A DNA stretch of 64,000 nucleotides from Zunongwangia pacifica (GCF_023499215.1 NZ_JAKHSK010000026.1:1-64000); one strand, 5' to 3'; shown: positions 46,295 through 55,150, numbered from the stretch's first letter. The notes: generated by a model not told the origin, from the sequence alone. Translations and numbers: made by a program.

Positions 46295-46954
46295 ATTTTT
46301 TACCATAAACATCCATACAAACCATTTATTCCTAAAGGAGCAACCAAACTTATTGTAGGTACTTTGCCACCGCCGCGTTTTACCCAGCGCAGATTAAAAG
46401 AGCGCGATGTCGATTTTTGCTACGGAAGTCAGGACGGCTTACTTTGGCCAATTTTAGACCGAATTTTTAACCTGAAGTTGATCTATGATAATTCAGAAGA
46501 AGCCGTTACCCAAAGGAAGGATTTTCTTCGTAAACGCGGAATAGGAATTTGTGATGTGGTTGAAAGTAGTTTCAGGGATAAAATCGATGCTTCAGATCTG
46601 GGGATGAAAGATGTGGAGCTAAGAAATATGCTTCAGATTTTGCGAAATTATCCAAAAATAGATACGCTTTTATTTACTGGAGGCAATAGTAAAAACGGCC
46701 CGGAATATTTCTTCCGAAGACATTTAAAAACTTCCGAAGAAAACATACAACTTAAGATTGTAAATAACGAACCACCACGAATTCATCAATTTGTTTTAGA
46801 AGGACGGTTAATAAACACCGTGTCTTTAATCGCACCATCTGGAGCAGCAAATATGGCAATAGGTAGTAACCAGCTTTACAAAAAATTAAAAGCTAAAAAC
46901 CCTAATTTTAATACGCTGGATTTTAGAGTGCTTCAATATAAAGAGTTCTTTTGA
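46295..46954 (+). CDS. Uracil-DNA-glycosylase-superfamily protein, non-AUG start
   Basis: The family core spans GATKLIVGTLPPPRFTQR ... FCYGSQDGLLWPILDRIF ... FTGGNSKNGPEYFF ... VSLIAPSGAAN and matches flavobacterial UDG-superfamily (Mug/TDG-like) proteins. The open frame reaches back to an in-frame stop at 46232-46234 with no ATG, GTG or TTG before the TTG at 46364. Starting at that TTG would delete the first beta strand and the IVGTLPPPRF motif. The most likely start is ATT 46295 (then FYHKHPYKPFIPKG), giving 219 residues; ATA or ATC further up are alternatives. It is co-transcribed with the HAD gene (11 nt). Confidence 0.8.
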   Translation: MFYHKHPYKPFIPKGATKLIVGTLPPPRFTQRRLKERDVDFCYGSQDGLLWPILDRIFNLKLIYDNSEEAVTQRKDFLRKRGIGICDVVESSFRDKIDASDLGMKDVELRNMLQILRNYPKIDTLLFTGGNSKNGPEYFFRRHLKTSEENIQLKIVNNEPPRIHQFVLEGRLINTVSLIAPSGAANMAIGSNQLYKKLKAKNPNFNTLDFRVLQYKEFF

Positions 46955-46972
46955 GTTCTAAAAAAGAAAAAA

Positions 46973-47011
46973 ACCTCACAGTCGCGATAATTATCGGGAT
47001 TCCTGTGAGGT
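46973..47011 (-). terminator. Intrinsic terminator after the protein THX gene
   Basis: 9-bp stem: acctcacag at 46973-46981 and ctgtgaggt at 47003-47011. The minus strand runs into TTTTTTTC. The loop contains a gataattatc palindrome. Confidence 0.8.
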
Positions 47012-47038
47012 CTGATAGAGTTCTTTTATACTAAATTC

Positions 47039-47173
47039 TTACTGTAAATCTTTTTTATCCTGCTCTGCAAGAGTGGTTGGCTTTACTTTAAACTTTTTAC
47101 GTTTGGGGCGTAGTTTTCCGGTAGTACCGATTGCTATTTTCCCTCGTTTAGTTTTTTTATCGCCTTTTCCCAT
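47039..47173 (-). CDS. 30S ribosomal protein THX
   Basis: This 44-residue, very basic protein starts MGKGDKKTKRGKIAIGTTGK, which matches the bTHX family (Thermus Thx begins MGKGDRRTRRGKI). It sits in the head of the 30S subunit near the 16S 3' major domain. The gene is too short for most gene callers. It is followed by a strong terminator and preceded 2 nt upstream by another tiny gene. Confidence 0.9.
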   Translation of the reverse strand: MGKGDKKTKRGKIAIGTTGKLRPKRKKFKVKPTTLAEQDKKDLQ

Positions 47174-47175
47174 AT

Positions 47176-47319
47176 TTACTTTTTATTTTGTTGATCTTTA
47201 ACGGTAGATTCATCAATGTCTACTTTATTTGTAGGTTCATTTCTGTTACCAGTTGGATTAGTAGGATTTTTTTGTTCTGTTTTTCTCGTTCTGTGATTAT
47301 CTTTAATAGGACCTGCCAT
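47176..47319 (-). CDS. Small hydrophilic hypothetical protein
   Basis: The 47-residue reading frame (MAGPIKDNHRTRKTEQKNPT ...) is rich in Asn, Lys and Thr, with no hydrophobic segment, so it is probably disordered. It ends 2 nt before the THX start and is likely in the same mRNA. The coding call rests on this position and an intact ATG-to-stop frame; I do not know the family. Confidence 0.6.
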   Translation of the reverse strand: MAGPIKDNHRTRKTEQKNPTNPTGNRNEPTNKVDIDESTVKDQQNKK

Positions 47320-47396
47320 AATATTATTTTTTAAGGTTCAATATAAAGATACAAACAGATGTTCTTAAAAGCTGCTAATGGCTTGTTAGACTTAGG

Positions 47397-48164
47397 TTAA
47401 ACCGGTCGAACTGATTTTATAAAATCCTGAATGTTATTTTTACCATTTTTATTTAAATGCTTAATAAACGCACTACCAATAATGGCCCCTTTGGCATATT
47501 GGGTAGCATCGTTAAAAGTATCCTCATCACTAATTCCAAATCCAACCACTTGCGGATTTTTAAGGTTCATTTCTGAAATTCGTTTAAAATAAGCTTTGGT
47601 TTCTTCGCCAAAACCTTTGGTGCTTCCGGTAACGCTGGCCGTACTTACCATATAAATAAATCCATCTGAAACCTCATCGATAAAACGAATACGATCTTCA
47701 GGCGTTTGTGGTGTGATAAGGAAAATATTCTTTAGTCCGTGCTTATCGAAAACCGACTTATATTCTTCGTTATAAACATCTACCGGAAGATCTGGGATTA
47801 TGAGTCCGTCGATACCCACTTCCTCACATTTTGCACAAAATTTCTCTACTCCAAACTGAAGAATAGGATTAAAATATCCCATGATAATAAGGGGAATAGA
47901 AACTTCTGAACGAATATCTTTTAGTTGTTCAAAGAGTTTGTTGCTGGTCATTCCGCTTTTTAGCGCAATCGTAGAACTTTCCTGAATGGTAGGGCCATCA
48001 GCCAAAGGATCACTAAATGGGAGTCCAATTTCGATAAAATCGACACCGTTTTCTTCCAGACTTTTGATGATCTCTACGGTGTCTTCAATTTCAGGATATC
48101 CTGAAGTAAAATATATGGATAGCAGTTTTTTATCTTCCTGCAATTTTTGTTTGATTCTGTTCAT
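47397..48164 (-). CDS. trpA: Tryptophan synthase alpha chain
   Basis: TrpA cleaves indole-3-glycerol phosphate to indole, which it passes to TrpB. The 255-residue protein has the catalytic Glu in FIEIGLPFSDPLADGP (with Asp) and YFNPILQFG and GFGISDE motifs. It is the last gene of the trp operon, separated from trpB by a palindromic repeat. Confidence 0.96.
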   Translation of the reverse strand: MNRIKQKLQEDKKLLSIYFTSGYPEIEDTVEIIKSLEENGVDFIEIGLPFSDPLADGPTIQESSTIALKSGMTSNKLFEQLKDIRSEVSIPLIIMGYFNPILQFGVEKFCAKCEEVGIDGLIIPDLPVDVYNEEYKSVFDKHGLKNIFLITPQTPEDRIRFIDEVSDGFIYMVSTASVTGSTKGFGEETKAYFKRISEMNLKNPQVVGFGISDEDTFNDATQYAKGAIIGSAFIKHLNKNGKNNIQDFIKSVRPV

Positions 48165-48194
48165 TTTTTAGCTATTTATGATTTTAATTTTATC

Positions 48195-48304
48195 TCGTCA
48201 GCCTGAACTTGTCCTCGATAGCTATCGGGACAGGATCTCATGTAGTAATTTCGTTAATTGATTACTTCCCGTTATGAGATTCCGTGTCAAGCACGGAATG
48301 ACGA
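48195..48304. repeat. Palindromic intergenic element, full copy 2 (between trpB and trpA)
   Basis: 110 bp with the same TCGTCA ... TGACGA ends as copy 1 at 44038. The left half is nearly identical (cctgaacttgtcctcgatag); the right half differs in the hairpin but keeps the atgagattcc and ggaatgacga ends. Confidence 0.8.
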
Positions 48305-48339
48305 AAACACTAAAACTTTCAGCATTTTAAACTTAATTT

Positions 48340-49521
48340 CTAAAGGTCAAAATAATCGATATACGTATTAAGGTCTTTATCCCCACGACCAGAAAGATTT
48401 ACCACAACTACATCATCTTCTTTAAATTTACGATCTTCAAAAATCGCAAGAGCGTGAGAGGATTCGATCGCCGGAATAATTCCTTCCAGTTTGGCTAATT
48501 CCAGCCCGGCTTTCATCGCAGCATCATCGGTAATCGAGATAAATTCCCCGCGACCGCTTCTAAATAAATGCGCGTGCATAGGACCAACGCCGGGATAATC
48601 CAAGCCTGCCGAAATCGAATAGGGTTCAGTGATTTGTCCGTCATCCGTTTGCATCAGTAAGGTTTTACTTCCGTGGATAATACCTTCTTTCCCCAAAGCT
48701 GAGGTTGCTGCACTCTCACCGGTGTAAATTCCTTTTCCGGCAGCTTCCACCGCGATAATCCCAACTTCAGGATTGTCTAAATAATGAAAATAGGCACCGG
48801 CAGCATTGCTTCCGCCACCAACACAGGCCACTACATAATCTGGATTTTCACGGTTTTCTTTTTCTTTTAGCTGTGTTTTTATTTCTTCGGAAATTACCGC
48901 CTGAAATCTCGCGACCATATCGGGATAAGGATGCGGTCCAACCACAGATCCAATAATATAATGCGTATCTACCGGATTATTGATCCAGTCACGAATGGCT
49001 TCATTCGTTGCGTCTTTTAAGGTTTTACTACCCGATTTTGCCGGCACAACTTTAGCACCTAGCATTTTCATGCGGGCAACATTTGGTGCCTGGCGTTCAA
49101 TATCGATTTCTCCCATGTAAACGATACATTCGATACCCATTAACGCGCAAACTGTAGCCGTAGCCACTCCATGCTGGCCTGCACCGGTTTCAGCAATAAT
49201 CCTGTTTTTGCCAAGACGTTTGGCCATTAAGATCTGCCCAATGGTGTTATTCACTTTGTGTGCGCCGGTATGGCAAAGATCTTCACGTTTTAAATATACT
49301 TTGGTATTGTATTTTTTACTGAAACGCTCGGCGTAATAAAGTGGAGTAGGGCGACCTACATAGTCTTTTAAAAGCGCCTTAAATTCTTTTTGAAAAGAAT
49401 TTTCTTTCATAATGTCTAAATACTGCCTGCGCAATTCTTCAACATTAGGATATAGCATTTCGGGAATAAAGGCGCCACCAAATTCGCCGTAGTATCCTTT
49501 TTCGTCTGCCTGATATGTCAT
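48340..49521 (-). CDS. trpB: Tryptophan synthase beta chain
   Basis: TrpB condenses indole and serine with PLP. The 393-residue protein has the PLP Lys in [18 protein letters not shown], the phosphate-binding [11 protein letters not shown] loop and the AETGAGQHG motif. It is the classical TrpB1 form that partners TrpA. Confidence 0.97.
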   Translation of the reverse strand: MTYQADEKGYYGEFGGAFIPEMLYPNVEELRRQYLDIMKENSFQKEFKALLKDYVGRPTPLYYAERFSKKYNTKVYLKREDLCHTGAHKVNNTIGQILMAKRLGKNRIIAETGAGQHGVATATVCALMGIECIVYMGEIDIERQAPNVARMKMLGAKVVPAKSGSKTLKDATNEAIRDWINNPVDTHYIIGSVVGPHPYPDMVARFQAVISEEIKTQLKEKENRENPDYVVACVGGGSNAAGAYFHYLDNPEVGIIAVEAAGKGIYTGESAATSALGKEGIIHGSKTLLMQTDDGQITEPYSISAGLDYPGVGPMHAHLFRSGRGEFISITDDAAMKAGLELAKLEGIIPAIESSHALAIFEDRKFKEDDVVVVNLSGRGDKDLNTYIDYFDL

Positions 49522-49629
49522 TTTATTTAGCTTTTTAGCCTACAGCTTTTAGCTTTCAGCTTCATTTTTTTTATTTATATAAAAGTTTATAGTGAACAGC
49601 TTTTTTAAGCTGTTCACTTTATTTGTTTT

Positions 49630-49729
49630 GTCATCTCGACCCTGCCTGCCGGCGAGGCAGGCGCAGTGGAGAGATCTAATTTTCATGTTAAGAGATTTCT
49701 CGACTTCATTACATTTCGCTCGAAATGAC
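49630..49729. repeat. Palindromic intergenic element, diverged copy
   Basis: 100 bp, ends gtcat ... atgac. It contains the cctgcctgccggcgaggcag hairpin and agagatttctcgacttcatt. Its last 40 bases match 50950-50989 with 2 differences. Confidence 0.75.
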
Positions 49730-49763
49730 ATTATTTTCTATTCAAAAGTAATTTTGAACTTCC

Positions 49764-49830
49764 CTGATTCTTGGTTCTTATCTCTTGTCTCTATATTAAC
49801 ATTTTTAAATTACCACATCATCAAATTGTC
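49764..49830. repeat. Degenerate intergenic repeat (gattcttggttc ... caaattgtc)
   Basis: Word order ctgattcttgg, ttctcttgtctct-like, tttaaattaccacatcatcaa, attgtc is shared with 50036-50119 and 51024-51085. Confidence 0.5.
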
Positions 49831-49880
49831 TTTTCTATTTAATGGCGATCAATTTTACTCCTTAGCTAATTAAAAAGTAG

Positions 49881-49926
49881 GATGAGATGCCGTCCCGATA
49901 GCTATCGAGGACAAGTTCAGCATGAC
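49881..49926. repeat. Half copy of the palindromic element
   Basis: Inverted left arm of copy 1/2: gatgagatgccgtcccgata, gctatcgaggacaagttcag, catgac. Confidence 0.7.
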
Positions 49927-50035
49927 GGCCAAGATTAATTTCAAAAATTAAAAGATGCAGATTCTATTATTCATTCTCTAAATTCTTTTTCCGAACCATT
50001 TTATATTCAACATTTAGAATTCGAAATAATTTATC

Positions 50036-50119
50036 CTGATTCCTGGCTCTTGCTTCTCATTTCAAATTTTCAAATCAGCATATTGCCGCATTATCAAATC
50101 ATCACATCAACAAATTGTC
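50036..50119. repeat. Degenerate intergenic repeat reaching into the end of trpF
   Basis: Same word order as 49764-49830. The final words lie inside the last codons of trpF (the QFVDVMI end), so either the gene end was captured by the repeat or the repeats derive from it. Confidence 0.45.
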
Positions 50120-50741
50120 TTAGTTTTTCAATATCCTTTAGACCGGGTTCGCTTTCAAAAGCACTGTTTACATCTACGGCATAGAGTAAATGTGCTTTTC
50201 CGATTTTGCTGAAATAGTCATAGAATTCTTTTAAATCCTCTAGCTGATCTAAACCAATACCTCCGCTTAGAAAAAATGGTTTTGCTGAAGGATATTCTTT
50301 TAGTAGCGTCCAATCGAAAGTTTTGCCATTTCCTCCTTTGTGTTTGCCTTTGGTATCAAAAAGAAAATAATCTACGTCATCTTCAAAAGTTGCGAGTTCA
50401 CTAAAGTTGAATTCCGATTTAATCGAAAAGACTTTGATGATCTCAATATTGGTTTCTTTTAAAACCGATTTTAATTCCGCACAAAACTCAGCCGACTCTC
50501 CGCCATGAAGCTGAATAGCGTTAAGATCAAATTCGTTGATTTTATCCAGAATTTCTGCAATCTTAGCATTCACAAAAACACCGGTCTTTTTTATCGAATC
50601 TGCGATTTTGGGAATTTCAGCATCAAAAAAACGTGGTGTTTTTTCATAGAAAATAAAACCCATATAGTCGGGTTGCAGTGTAGCGACCTCCTGAATATTG
50701 CCAGGTTGCTTCATTCCGCATATTTTGAGTTTTAGGTTCAT
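50094..50741 (-). CDS. trpF: Phosphoribosylanthranilate isomerase
   Basis: TrpF isomerises PRA to CdRP. The 215-residue TIM barrel has the starting KLKICGMKQPGNI motif, YMGFIFYEKTPR, AIQLHGGES and LSGGIGLDQL. It is flanked by repeat-filled gaps on both sides within the operon. Confidence 0.95.
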   Translation of the reverse strand: MNLKLKICGMKQPGNIQEVATLQPDYMGFIFYEKTPRFFDAEIPKIADSIKKTGVFVNAKIAEILDKINEFDLNAIQLHGGESAEFCAELKSVLKETNIEIIKVFSIKSEFNFSELATFEDDVDYFLFDTKGKHKGGNGKTFDWTLLKEYPSAKPFFLSGGIGLDQLEDLKEFYDYFSKIGKAHLLYAVDVNSAFESEPGLKDIEKLRQFVDVMI

Positions 50742-50949
50742 GTTTTTAGTTTTTAGCCATCAGCCTTAAGCTGTCAGCCAATATTATTTATATGTGAAAA
50801 TTATAATTTTACTTTAGTTCCTGATTTGAATTGTTTTATTCTATTTAAAAATCACTTGAAGTGGCATTTAGCTGAAAGCTAACAGCTGACAGCTTTTTTT
50901 GATCACCTCCTCAAATCGTTTATTCTCTATGTTCTAAGAGTGAAACGAT

Positions 50950-50989
50950 AAGAGATTTCTCGACTTCATTGCATTCCGCTCGAAATGAC
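50950..50989. repeat. Half copy of the palindromic element
   Basis: Matches 49690-49729 except for 2 bases (agagatttctcgacttcatt followed by gcattccgctcgaaatgac). Confidence 0.75.
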
Positions 50990-51023
50990 AATATTTATTA
51001 ATCAACATTCAAAATAATTCTCT

Positions 51024-51085
51024 CTGATTTTTGATTCTTAAATCTTGTCTCTAGATCAATATTTTCAAATTACCATATATTAAAT
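51024..51085. repeat. Degenerate intergenic repeat
   Basis: Third copy of the gattctt...tcttgtctct...ttcaaattaccat word series. Confidence 0.5.
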
Positions 51086-51109
51086 GGTAGATTTTCTCAC
51101 TACTCAATT

Positions 51110-51895
51110 CTAACTACTAAGTTCCTCAATAAACTTCTTCGCACTTTCACCGGGATTGCCGGTTTTCATAAAGTTTTCTCCGATTAAGAAACCTTCGTAT
51201 CCATATTGTTTTAAATCTTTAATCGCTTCTACCGAACTGATACCGCTTTCGCTAACCTTCACAAAATCATCTGGAATTTTAGCGGAGAGATCTTTGCTGG
51301 TTTGGGTGCTGACTTCAAAAGTTTTTAGGTTTCGATTATTTACGCCCAACATATCTAAACTCGGCATGATCGATTTTTCCAGTTCTTCCTGATTGTGAAC
51401 TTCTAAAAGCACATCTAAACCGAGATTCTTGGCAAATTGAGATAATTGTTTAATCTGTTCGCGTTCTAAAACCGCAGCGATTAATAATATCACATCGGCT
51501 CCATGAGCTTTGGCTTCCAGTAGCTGATATTCGTCGATTATAAACTCTTTTCTTAATACTGGCATTTTCACCGCAGCGCGAGCATATAGCAAATCGTCTA
51601 AAGAGCCCCCAAAATATTTTCCATCGGTTAAAACGGACATTCCGCTTACTCCGGCATTTTCGTAACCCCTGGCCACGTTTTCTACATTTAAACTTTGATT
51701 GATCACCGATTTTGAAGGAGAACGGCGTTTATGTTCTGCGATTATGCCGCTTTTGTTTTTTCTAAGTGCATCGGCCAAAGAAACGGTTTCTCTTTCAAAT
51801 AAGGCTGAACTTTCTAATTGTGATACCGGTACTACCATTTTTTTTAGTACCAGTTCTTTATGTTTATCGGCGATGATTTTATCAAGAATATTCAT
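51110..51895 (-). CDS. trpC: Indole-3-glycerol-phosphate synthase
   Basis: TrpC closes the indole ring. From ATG 51895 (MNILDKIIADKHKELVLKK) the protein is 261 residues. An ATG 15 nt further up would overlap trpD. Active-site motifs IIAEHKRRSPSKSVI, VLRKEFIIDEYQL, LGVNNRNLKTFEV and VSESGISS are present. Confidence 0.95.
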   Translation of the reverse strand: MNILDKIIADKHKELVLKKMVVPVSQLESSALFERETVSLADALRKNKSGIIAEHKRRSPSKSVINQSLNVENVARGYENAGVSGMSVLTDGKYFGGSLDDLLYARAAVKMPVLRKEFIIDEYQLLEAKAHGADVILLIAAVLEREQIKQLSQFAKNLGLDVLLEVHNQEELEKSIMPSLDMLGVNNRNLKTFEVSTQTSKDLSAKIPDDFVKVSESGISSVEAIKDLKQYGYEGFLIGENFMKTGNPGESAKKFIEELSS

Positions 51896-51902
51896 AGCTA
51901 TT

Positions 51903-52895
51903 TTATTCACTTAAATCCTGTAATTTTTTTAATGCCTGTAATGCTTTTCCAGACTTTATCGATTCCTTTGCTGCTGAAAAACCTTCTATTATACTTAGGT
52001 TTTTAGCGGTGGCAATAGCCATACCGGCATTAGCACAAACCACATTTTCCTGAGCCTCGGTACCTTCACCACGAAGAATTTTTACTAAAATCATGGCTGA
52101 TTTTTCTATACTGCCGCCACCGTAAATTTCTTTTTGTTCTAATTTTCGAACTCCGAAGTCGGCAGGTTTTAACATGCTTTCCGTATTATTTGAAATTATC
52201 TTGGTATCGCTGGTTAACGATATTTCGTCATAACCATCTAAAGCATGGAGAATACTAAAATTCTTATCGGTATTTTGATACAAATAACCATACATTCTGG
52301 CTAGTTCTAAGTTAAAAACCCCAACTAATTGATTTTTTGGAAATGCGGGATTTACCATCGGGCCAAGCATATTAAAAAATGTTTTTACCGCTAAGCTTTT
52401 ACGAATTGGAGCTACATTTTTCATGGCCGGGTGAAATAGGGGAGCGTGCAACACGCAAATTCCTGCTTTATCGATACATTTTTCTAAAAAAGAAGGATCG
52501 TTACTAAAGCGTATGCCCAGATGCTCCATGGCATTAGAACTACCGCTTACTGATGATACCCCGTAATTACCATGCTTTGCGACGTTAACGCCGGCACCGG
52601 CAGTGACAAAAGAAGAGGTTGTAGAAATATTAAAGGTGTTTTTACCGTCACCACCGGTTCCACAAAGATCGATAGGATTATAAGCGCTAAGATCTACTGC
52701 TACGCAAAGTTCTAAAAGAGCATCTCTGAAACCTTCAAGCTCGGCAATAGTAACACTTCGCATCATATACACCGTAAGAAAAGCGGCAATTTGACTTTCG
52801 TTATATTCTCCGTTAGAAATATTGAATAAAGCTTGTTTTGCTTCTGCTTTACTAATCGTTTCGTGGTTAATAAGCCTGTTTAGTAATTCTTTCAT
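51903..52895 (-). CDS. trpD: Anthranilate phosphoribosyltransferase
   Basis: TrpD transfers phosphoribose to anthranilate. The 330-residue protein has the PRPP motif DLCGTGGDGKNTFNIST, the KHGNYGVSSVSGSSN loop and LGPMVNP. It is not fused to TrpG, which lies just upstream as a separate gene. Confidence 0.96.
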   Translation of the reverse strand: MKELLNRLINHETISKAEAKQALFNISNGEYNESQIAAFLTVYMMRSVTIAELEGFRDALLELCVAVDLSAYNPIDLCGTGGDGKNTFNISTTSSFVTAGAGVNVAKHGNYGVSSVSGSSNAMEHLGIRFSNDPSFLEKCIDKAGICVLHAPLFHPAMKNVAPIRKSLAVKTFFNMLGPMVNPAFPKNQLVGVFNLELARMYGYLYQNTDKNFSILHALDGYDEISLTSDTKIISNNTESMLKPADFGVRKLEQKEIYGGGSIEKSAMILVKILRGEGTEAQENVVCANAGMAIATAKNLSIIEGFSAAKESIKSGKALQALKKLQDLSE

Positions 52896-52948
52896 TTTAT
52901 ACTGATGACCCGGTTGAACCGAATCTAAATTTATAGGTTTTGAAAATT

Positions 52949-53560
52949 CTATGCCTGGTCTGCTGCCGGTTTTTCTGAAGTTGTTTTTTCAGTATCTGAT
53001 TTTACCCAATTGGCGATCATTTTTTTTCCCTCGGGAGTTAAAACCGATTCTGGATGAAATTGCACTCCTCTTACATCGAATTCACGATGGCGTAATGACA
53101 TAACTTGTCCTTTATCGTCAAAAGAAGTGGCTTCTAAAGCATCGGGTAATTCTTTTAAAACTACCCAGGAATGATAACGTCCCACTTTTATTTTTTTATC
53201 CAAACCTGCAAATAGAGGTTCGTCGTCTACCACAATATCGATATCTGTAGCAACGCCATGATATACCGATTCTAAATTGCCTAAAGTGCCCCCATAGACT
53301 TCGCCGATGGCCTGTTGGCCAAGACAGACTCCGAAAATACTTTTGGTAGCACCATATTTTTCTATGATGGGTTTTAAAAGTCCGGCTTCAGACGGAATTC
53401 CCGGGCCTGGAGATAATAAAATTTTATCGAAATTTTGTACAAAATCGATATCCAGCTGATCGTTTCTTTTTACGGTTACCTGGCAATCCAGATCTTCCAG
53501 GTAATGTACCAGGTTATATACAAACGAATCGTAATTATCTATAACTAATACTTTTTTCAT
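52949..53560 (-). CDS. trpG: Anthranilate synthase component II (glutamine amidotransferase)
   Basis: TrpG supplies ammonia from glutamine to TrpE. The 203-residue protein has the class I amidotransferase triad: Cys in GVCLGQQAIG, and His and Glu in VQFHPESVL, plus PGPGIP. A short Thr/Glu/Lys-rich tail follows about residue 188. Confidence 0.95.
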   Translation of the reverse strand: MKKVLVIDNYDSFVYNLVHYLEDLDCQVTVKRNDQLDIDFVQNFDKILLSPGPGIPSEAGLLKPIIEKYGATKSIFGVCLGQQAIGEVYGGTLGNLESVYHGVATDIDIVVDDEPLFAGLDKKIKVGRYHSWVVLKELPDALEATSFDDKGQVMSLRHREFDVRGVQFHPESVLTPEGKKMIANWVKSDTEKTTSEKPAADQA

Positions 53561-53675
53561 TTTAAAAGGTTCTTTTCGCGTTAGGGATTGAGGTATTGTT
53601 GGAGCTCTTTTTAAGTGTTTAGCATTAAAAAAGCGACTACCGAAAGCCCGACCTACCCTTAGGGTGGTAACGCCA

Positions 53676-55073
53676 TTATTCTATATTTTCAGCGATTTCT
53701 AATGCTTTGGTTAATGCCCCAAGTTTGTTATATACTTCCTGAAGTTCGTTTTCGTCTTTAGATTCTGAAACCACACCGGCACCGGCCTGATAGTGTAGCT
53801 GATGGTTTTTACTTACAAAAGATCTAATGATAATGGCATGATTGAAATTGCCGTGAAAATCCATAAAGCCAATCGCGCCACCATAGGCATCGCGGTTTAC
53901 ATTTTCGCATTGCTCGATAAGCTTCATGGCACTGTGTTTTGGAGCGCCACTTAGGGTACCTGCAGGAAAAGTATCGGCCACCACCTGCATGGTTGGCGTG
54001 TCTGGATTTTTGGTACCGGTGACTTTGCTTACTAAATGAATGACATGCGAGAAAAACTGAATTTCACGATACGTCTCTACTTTTACATTGCTGCCGTTGC
54101 GGCTTAGATCGTTGCGCGCAAGATCAACCAGCATGACATGTTCGGCATTTTCTTTCTCGTCGGCGCTAAGTTGCTTGGCAATTTCAGCATCTTTCTCATC
54201 GTTTCCGGTACGTTTAAATGTTCCGGCGATAGGATGGATTTCGGCCTTACCTTCGTCGATGATCAATTGGGCTTCAGGTGAACTGCCAAAGATTTTAAAG
54301 TTTCCGTAATCAAAATAAAAAAGATAAGGGGACGGGTTGATGCTTCGTAAAGCACGGTACACATTAAATTCGTCTCCTTTAAATTTTTGAGAAAAACGTC
54401 TGGAAAGGACAATTTGAAAAACGTCACCACGGTGACAATGTTTTTTACCGAATTTTACCTGCTCGATAAATTCCTCGTCGGTAAGATTGCTTTGGGTGTC
54501 ACCCTGGCGATGGAAATCGTAAGTGGCAAAATTCTTAACGCTGATAAGCTGCTCTATTTCTTCAATTTTATTGTCGTTGTTATAGGAGTGGTTAAAAATG
54601 AACGCCTGATTATTGAAGTGGTTAATGGCAATGATGTTTTGATATACCGCATAGTACATATCTGGTAGTTCAAGATCGCCTTTTTTCTTGGTGATGTTTA
54701 TATCTTCAAAATAACGAACGCCGTCGTAAGAAATATAACCAAAAAGCCCGTTGTTTATAAATTTGAATTCAGATTCCTGGGTATCGAACAACTTGCCAAA
54801 ATCCTGAATTTTTTCAGGAAGGTTAATCTCTGAAGTGATCTTGGTTGTCTGTGAGAAACCATCTGGAAATTCTTCAGTGATTTCCTCGTTTTGTACTCGT
54901 ATCGAAGCGATAGGATTACAACATATATACGAGAAACTGTTTTTGTTAGCGTGGTAATCACTACTTTCCAGCAAAAGGCTATTTGGATATTTATCCCTTA
55001 CTTTTAAATATACACTCACCGGGGTGATGGTGTCTGCAAGTAGTTTTTTGTAATTGGTTTTTAAGGTGTACAT
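53676..55073 (-). CDS. trpE: Anthranilate synthase component I
   Basis: TrpE makes anthranilate from chorismate. From ATG 55073 (MYTLKTNYKKLLAD) the protein is 465 residues. The frame is open to 55118, but that part spans the attenuator hairpin. The N-domain has SLLLESSDYH, equivalent to the LLES motif used in tryptophan feedback inhibition. The catalytic domain has IAGTFKRTGND, HVMLVDLARNDL and GTLSGAPKHSAM. It is the first structural gene after the leader/attenuator. Confidence 0.96.
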   Translation of the reverse strand: MYTLKTNYKKLLADTITPVSVYLKVRDKYPNSLLLESSDYHANKNSFSYICCNPIASIRVQNEEITEEFPDGFSQTTKITSEINLPEKIQDFGKLFDTQESEFKFINNGLFGYISYDGVRYFEDINITKKKGDLELPDMYYAVYQNIIAINHFNNQAFIFNHSYNNDNKIEEIEQLISVKNFATYDFHRQGDTQSNLTDEEFIEQVKFGKKHCHRGDVFQIVLSRRFSQKFKGDEFNVYRALRSINPSPYLFYFDYGNFKIFGSSPEAQLIIDEGKAEIHPIAGTFKRTGNDEKDAEIAKQLSADEKENAEHVMLVDLARNDLSRNGSNVKVETYREIQFFSHVIHLVSKVTGTKNPDTPTMQVVADTFPAGTLSGAPKHSAMKLIEQCENVNRDAYGGAIGFMDFHGNFNHAIIIRSFVSKNHQLHYQAGAGVVSESKDENELQEVYNKLGALTKALEIAENIE

Positions 55074-55093
55074 AATTTTAAAGCATCTTGAAA

Positions 55094-55126
55094 TAAAAAA
55101 AGGCTTGTCGTGAGACAAGCCTTTTT
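55094..55126 (-). terminator. Transcription attenuator of the trp operon
   Basis: A 13-bp perfect stem (aaaaggcttgtc plus flank, 55097-55109, with gacaagcctttt at 55114-55126) closes a TCAC loop. On the minus strand it is followed by T7. It lies between the leader peptide stop and trpE. The loop-side bases CTCACGA (minus; 55108-55114) are complementary to TTCGTGAG in the end of the leader peptide gene (55155-55162). Confidence 0.9.
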
Positions 55127-55150
55127 CCTATATGTTTATATAATGGCAAT

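Larger units (their letters stand above)
49522..50093. other. Repeat-filled gap between trpF and trpB
   Basis: The 572 bases hold no gene. They contain a stretch of agcttttagctttcagc-type words (49527-49562), a 100-bp palindromic element (49630-49729), a block of gattcttggttctta/caaattgtc words (49764-49830) and a half-size palindromic unit (49881-49926). Short frames here are made of repeat sequence. Confidence 0.8.
50742..51109. other. Repeat-filled gap between trpC and trpF
   Basis: The 368 bases hold agctgtcagc/agctgaaagctaacagctgac words (50760-50778, 50868-50897), a palindromic element half (50950-50989) and another gattcttaaatc repeat (51024-51085). No gene seen. Confidence 0.75.

Noticed and set aside
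49549-49873. Short frames in the trpF-trpB gap
   Set aside because: Both are made of palindromic repeat DNA and change strand-wise with it; no homology-like pattern.
55074-55118. Upstream extension of trpE to ATG 55118
   Set aside because: It would translate through the attenuator hairpin; MYTLKTN at 55073 is the family start.
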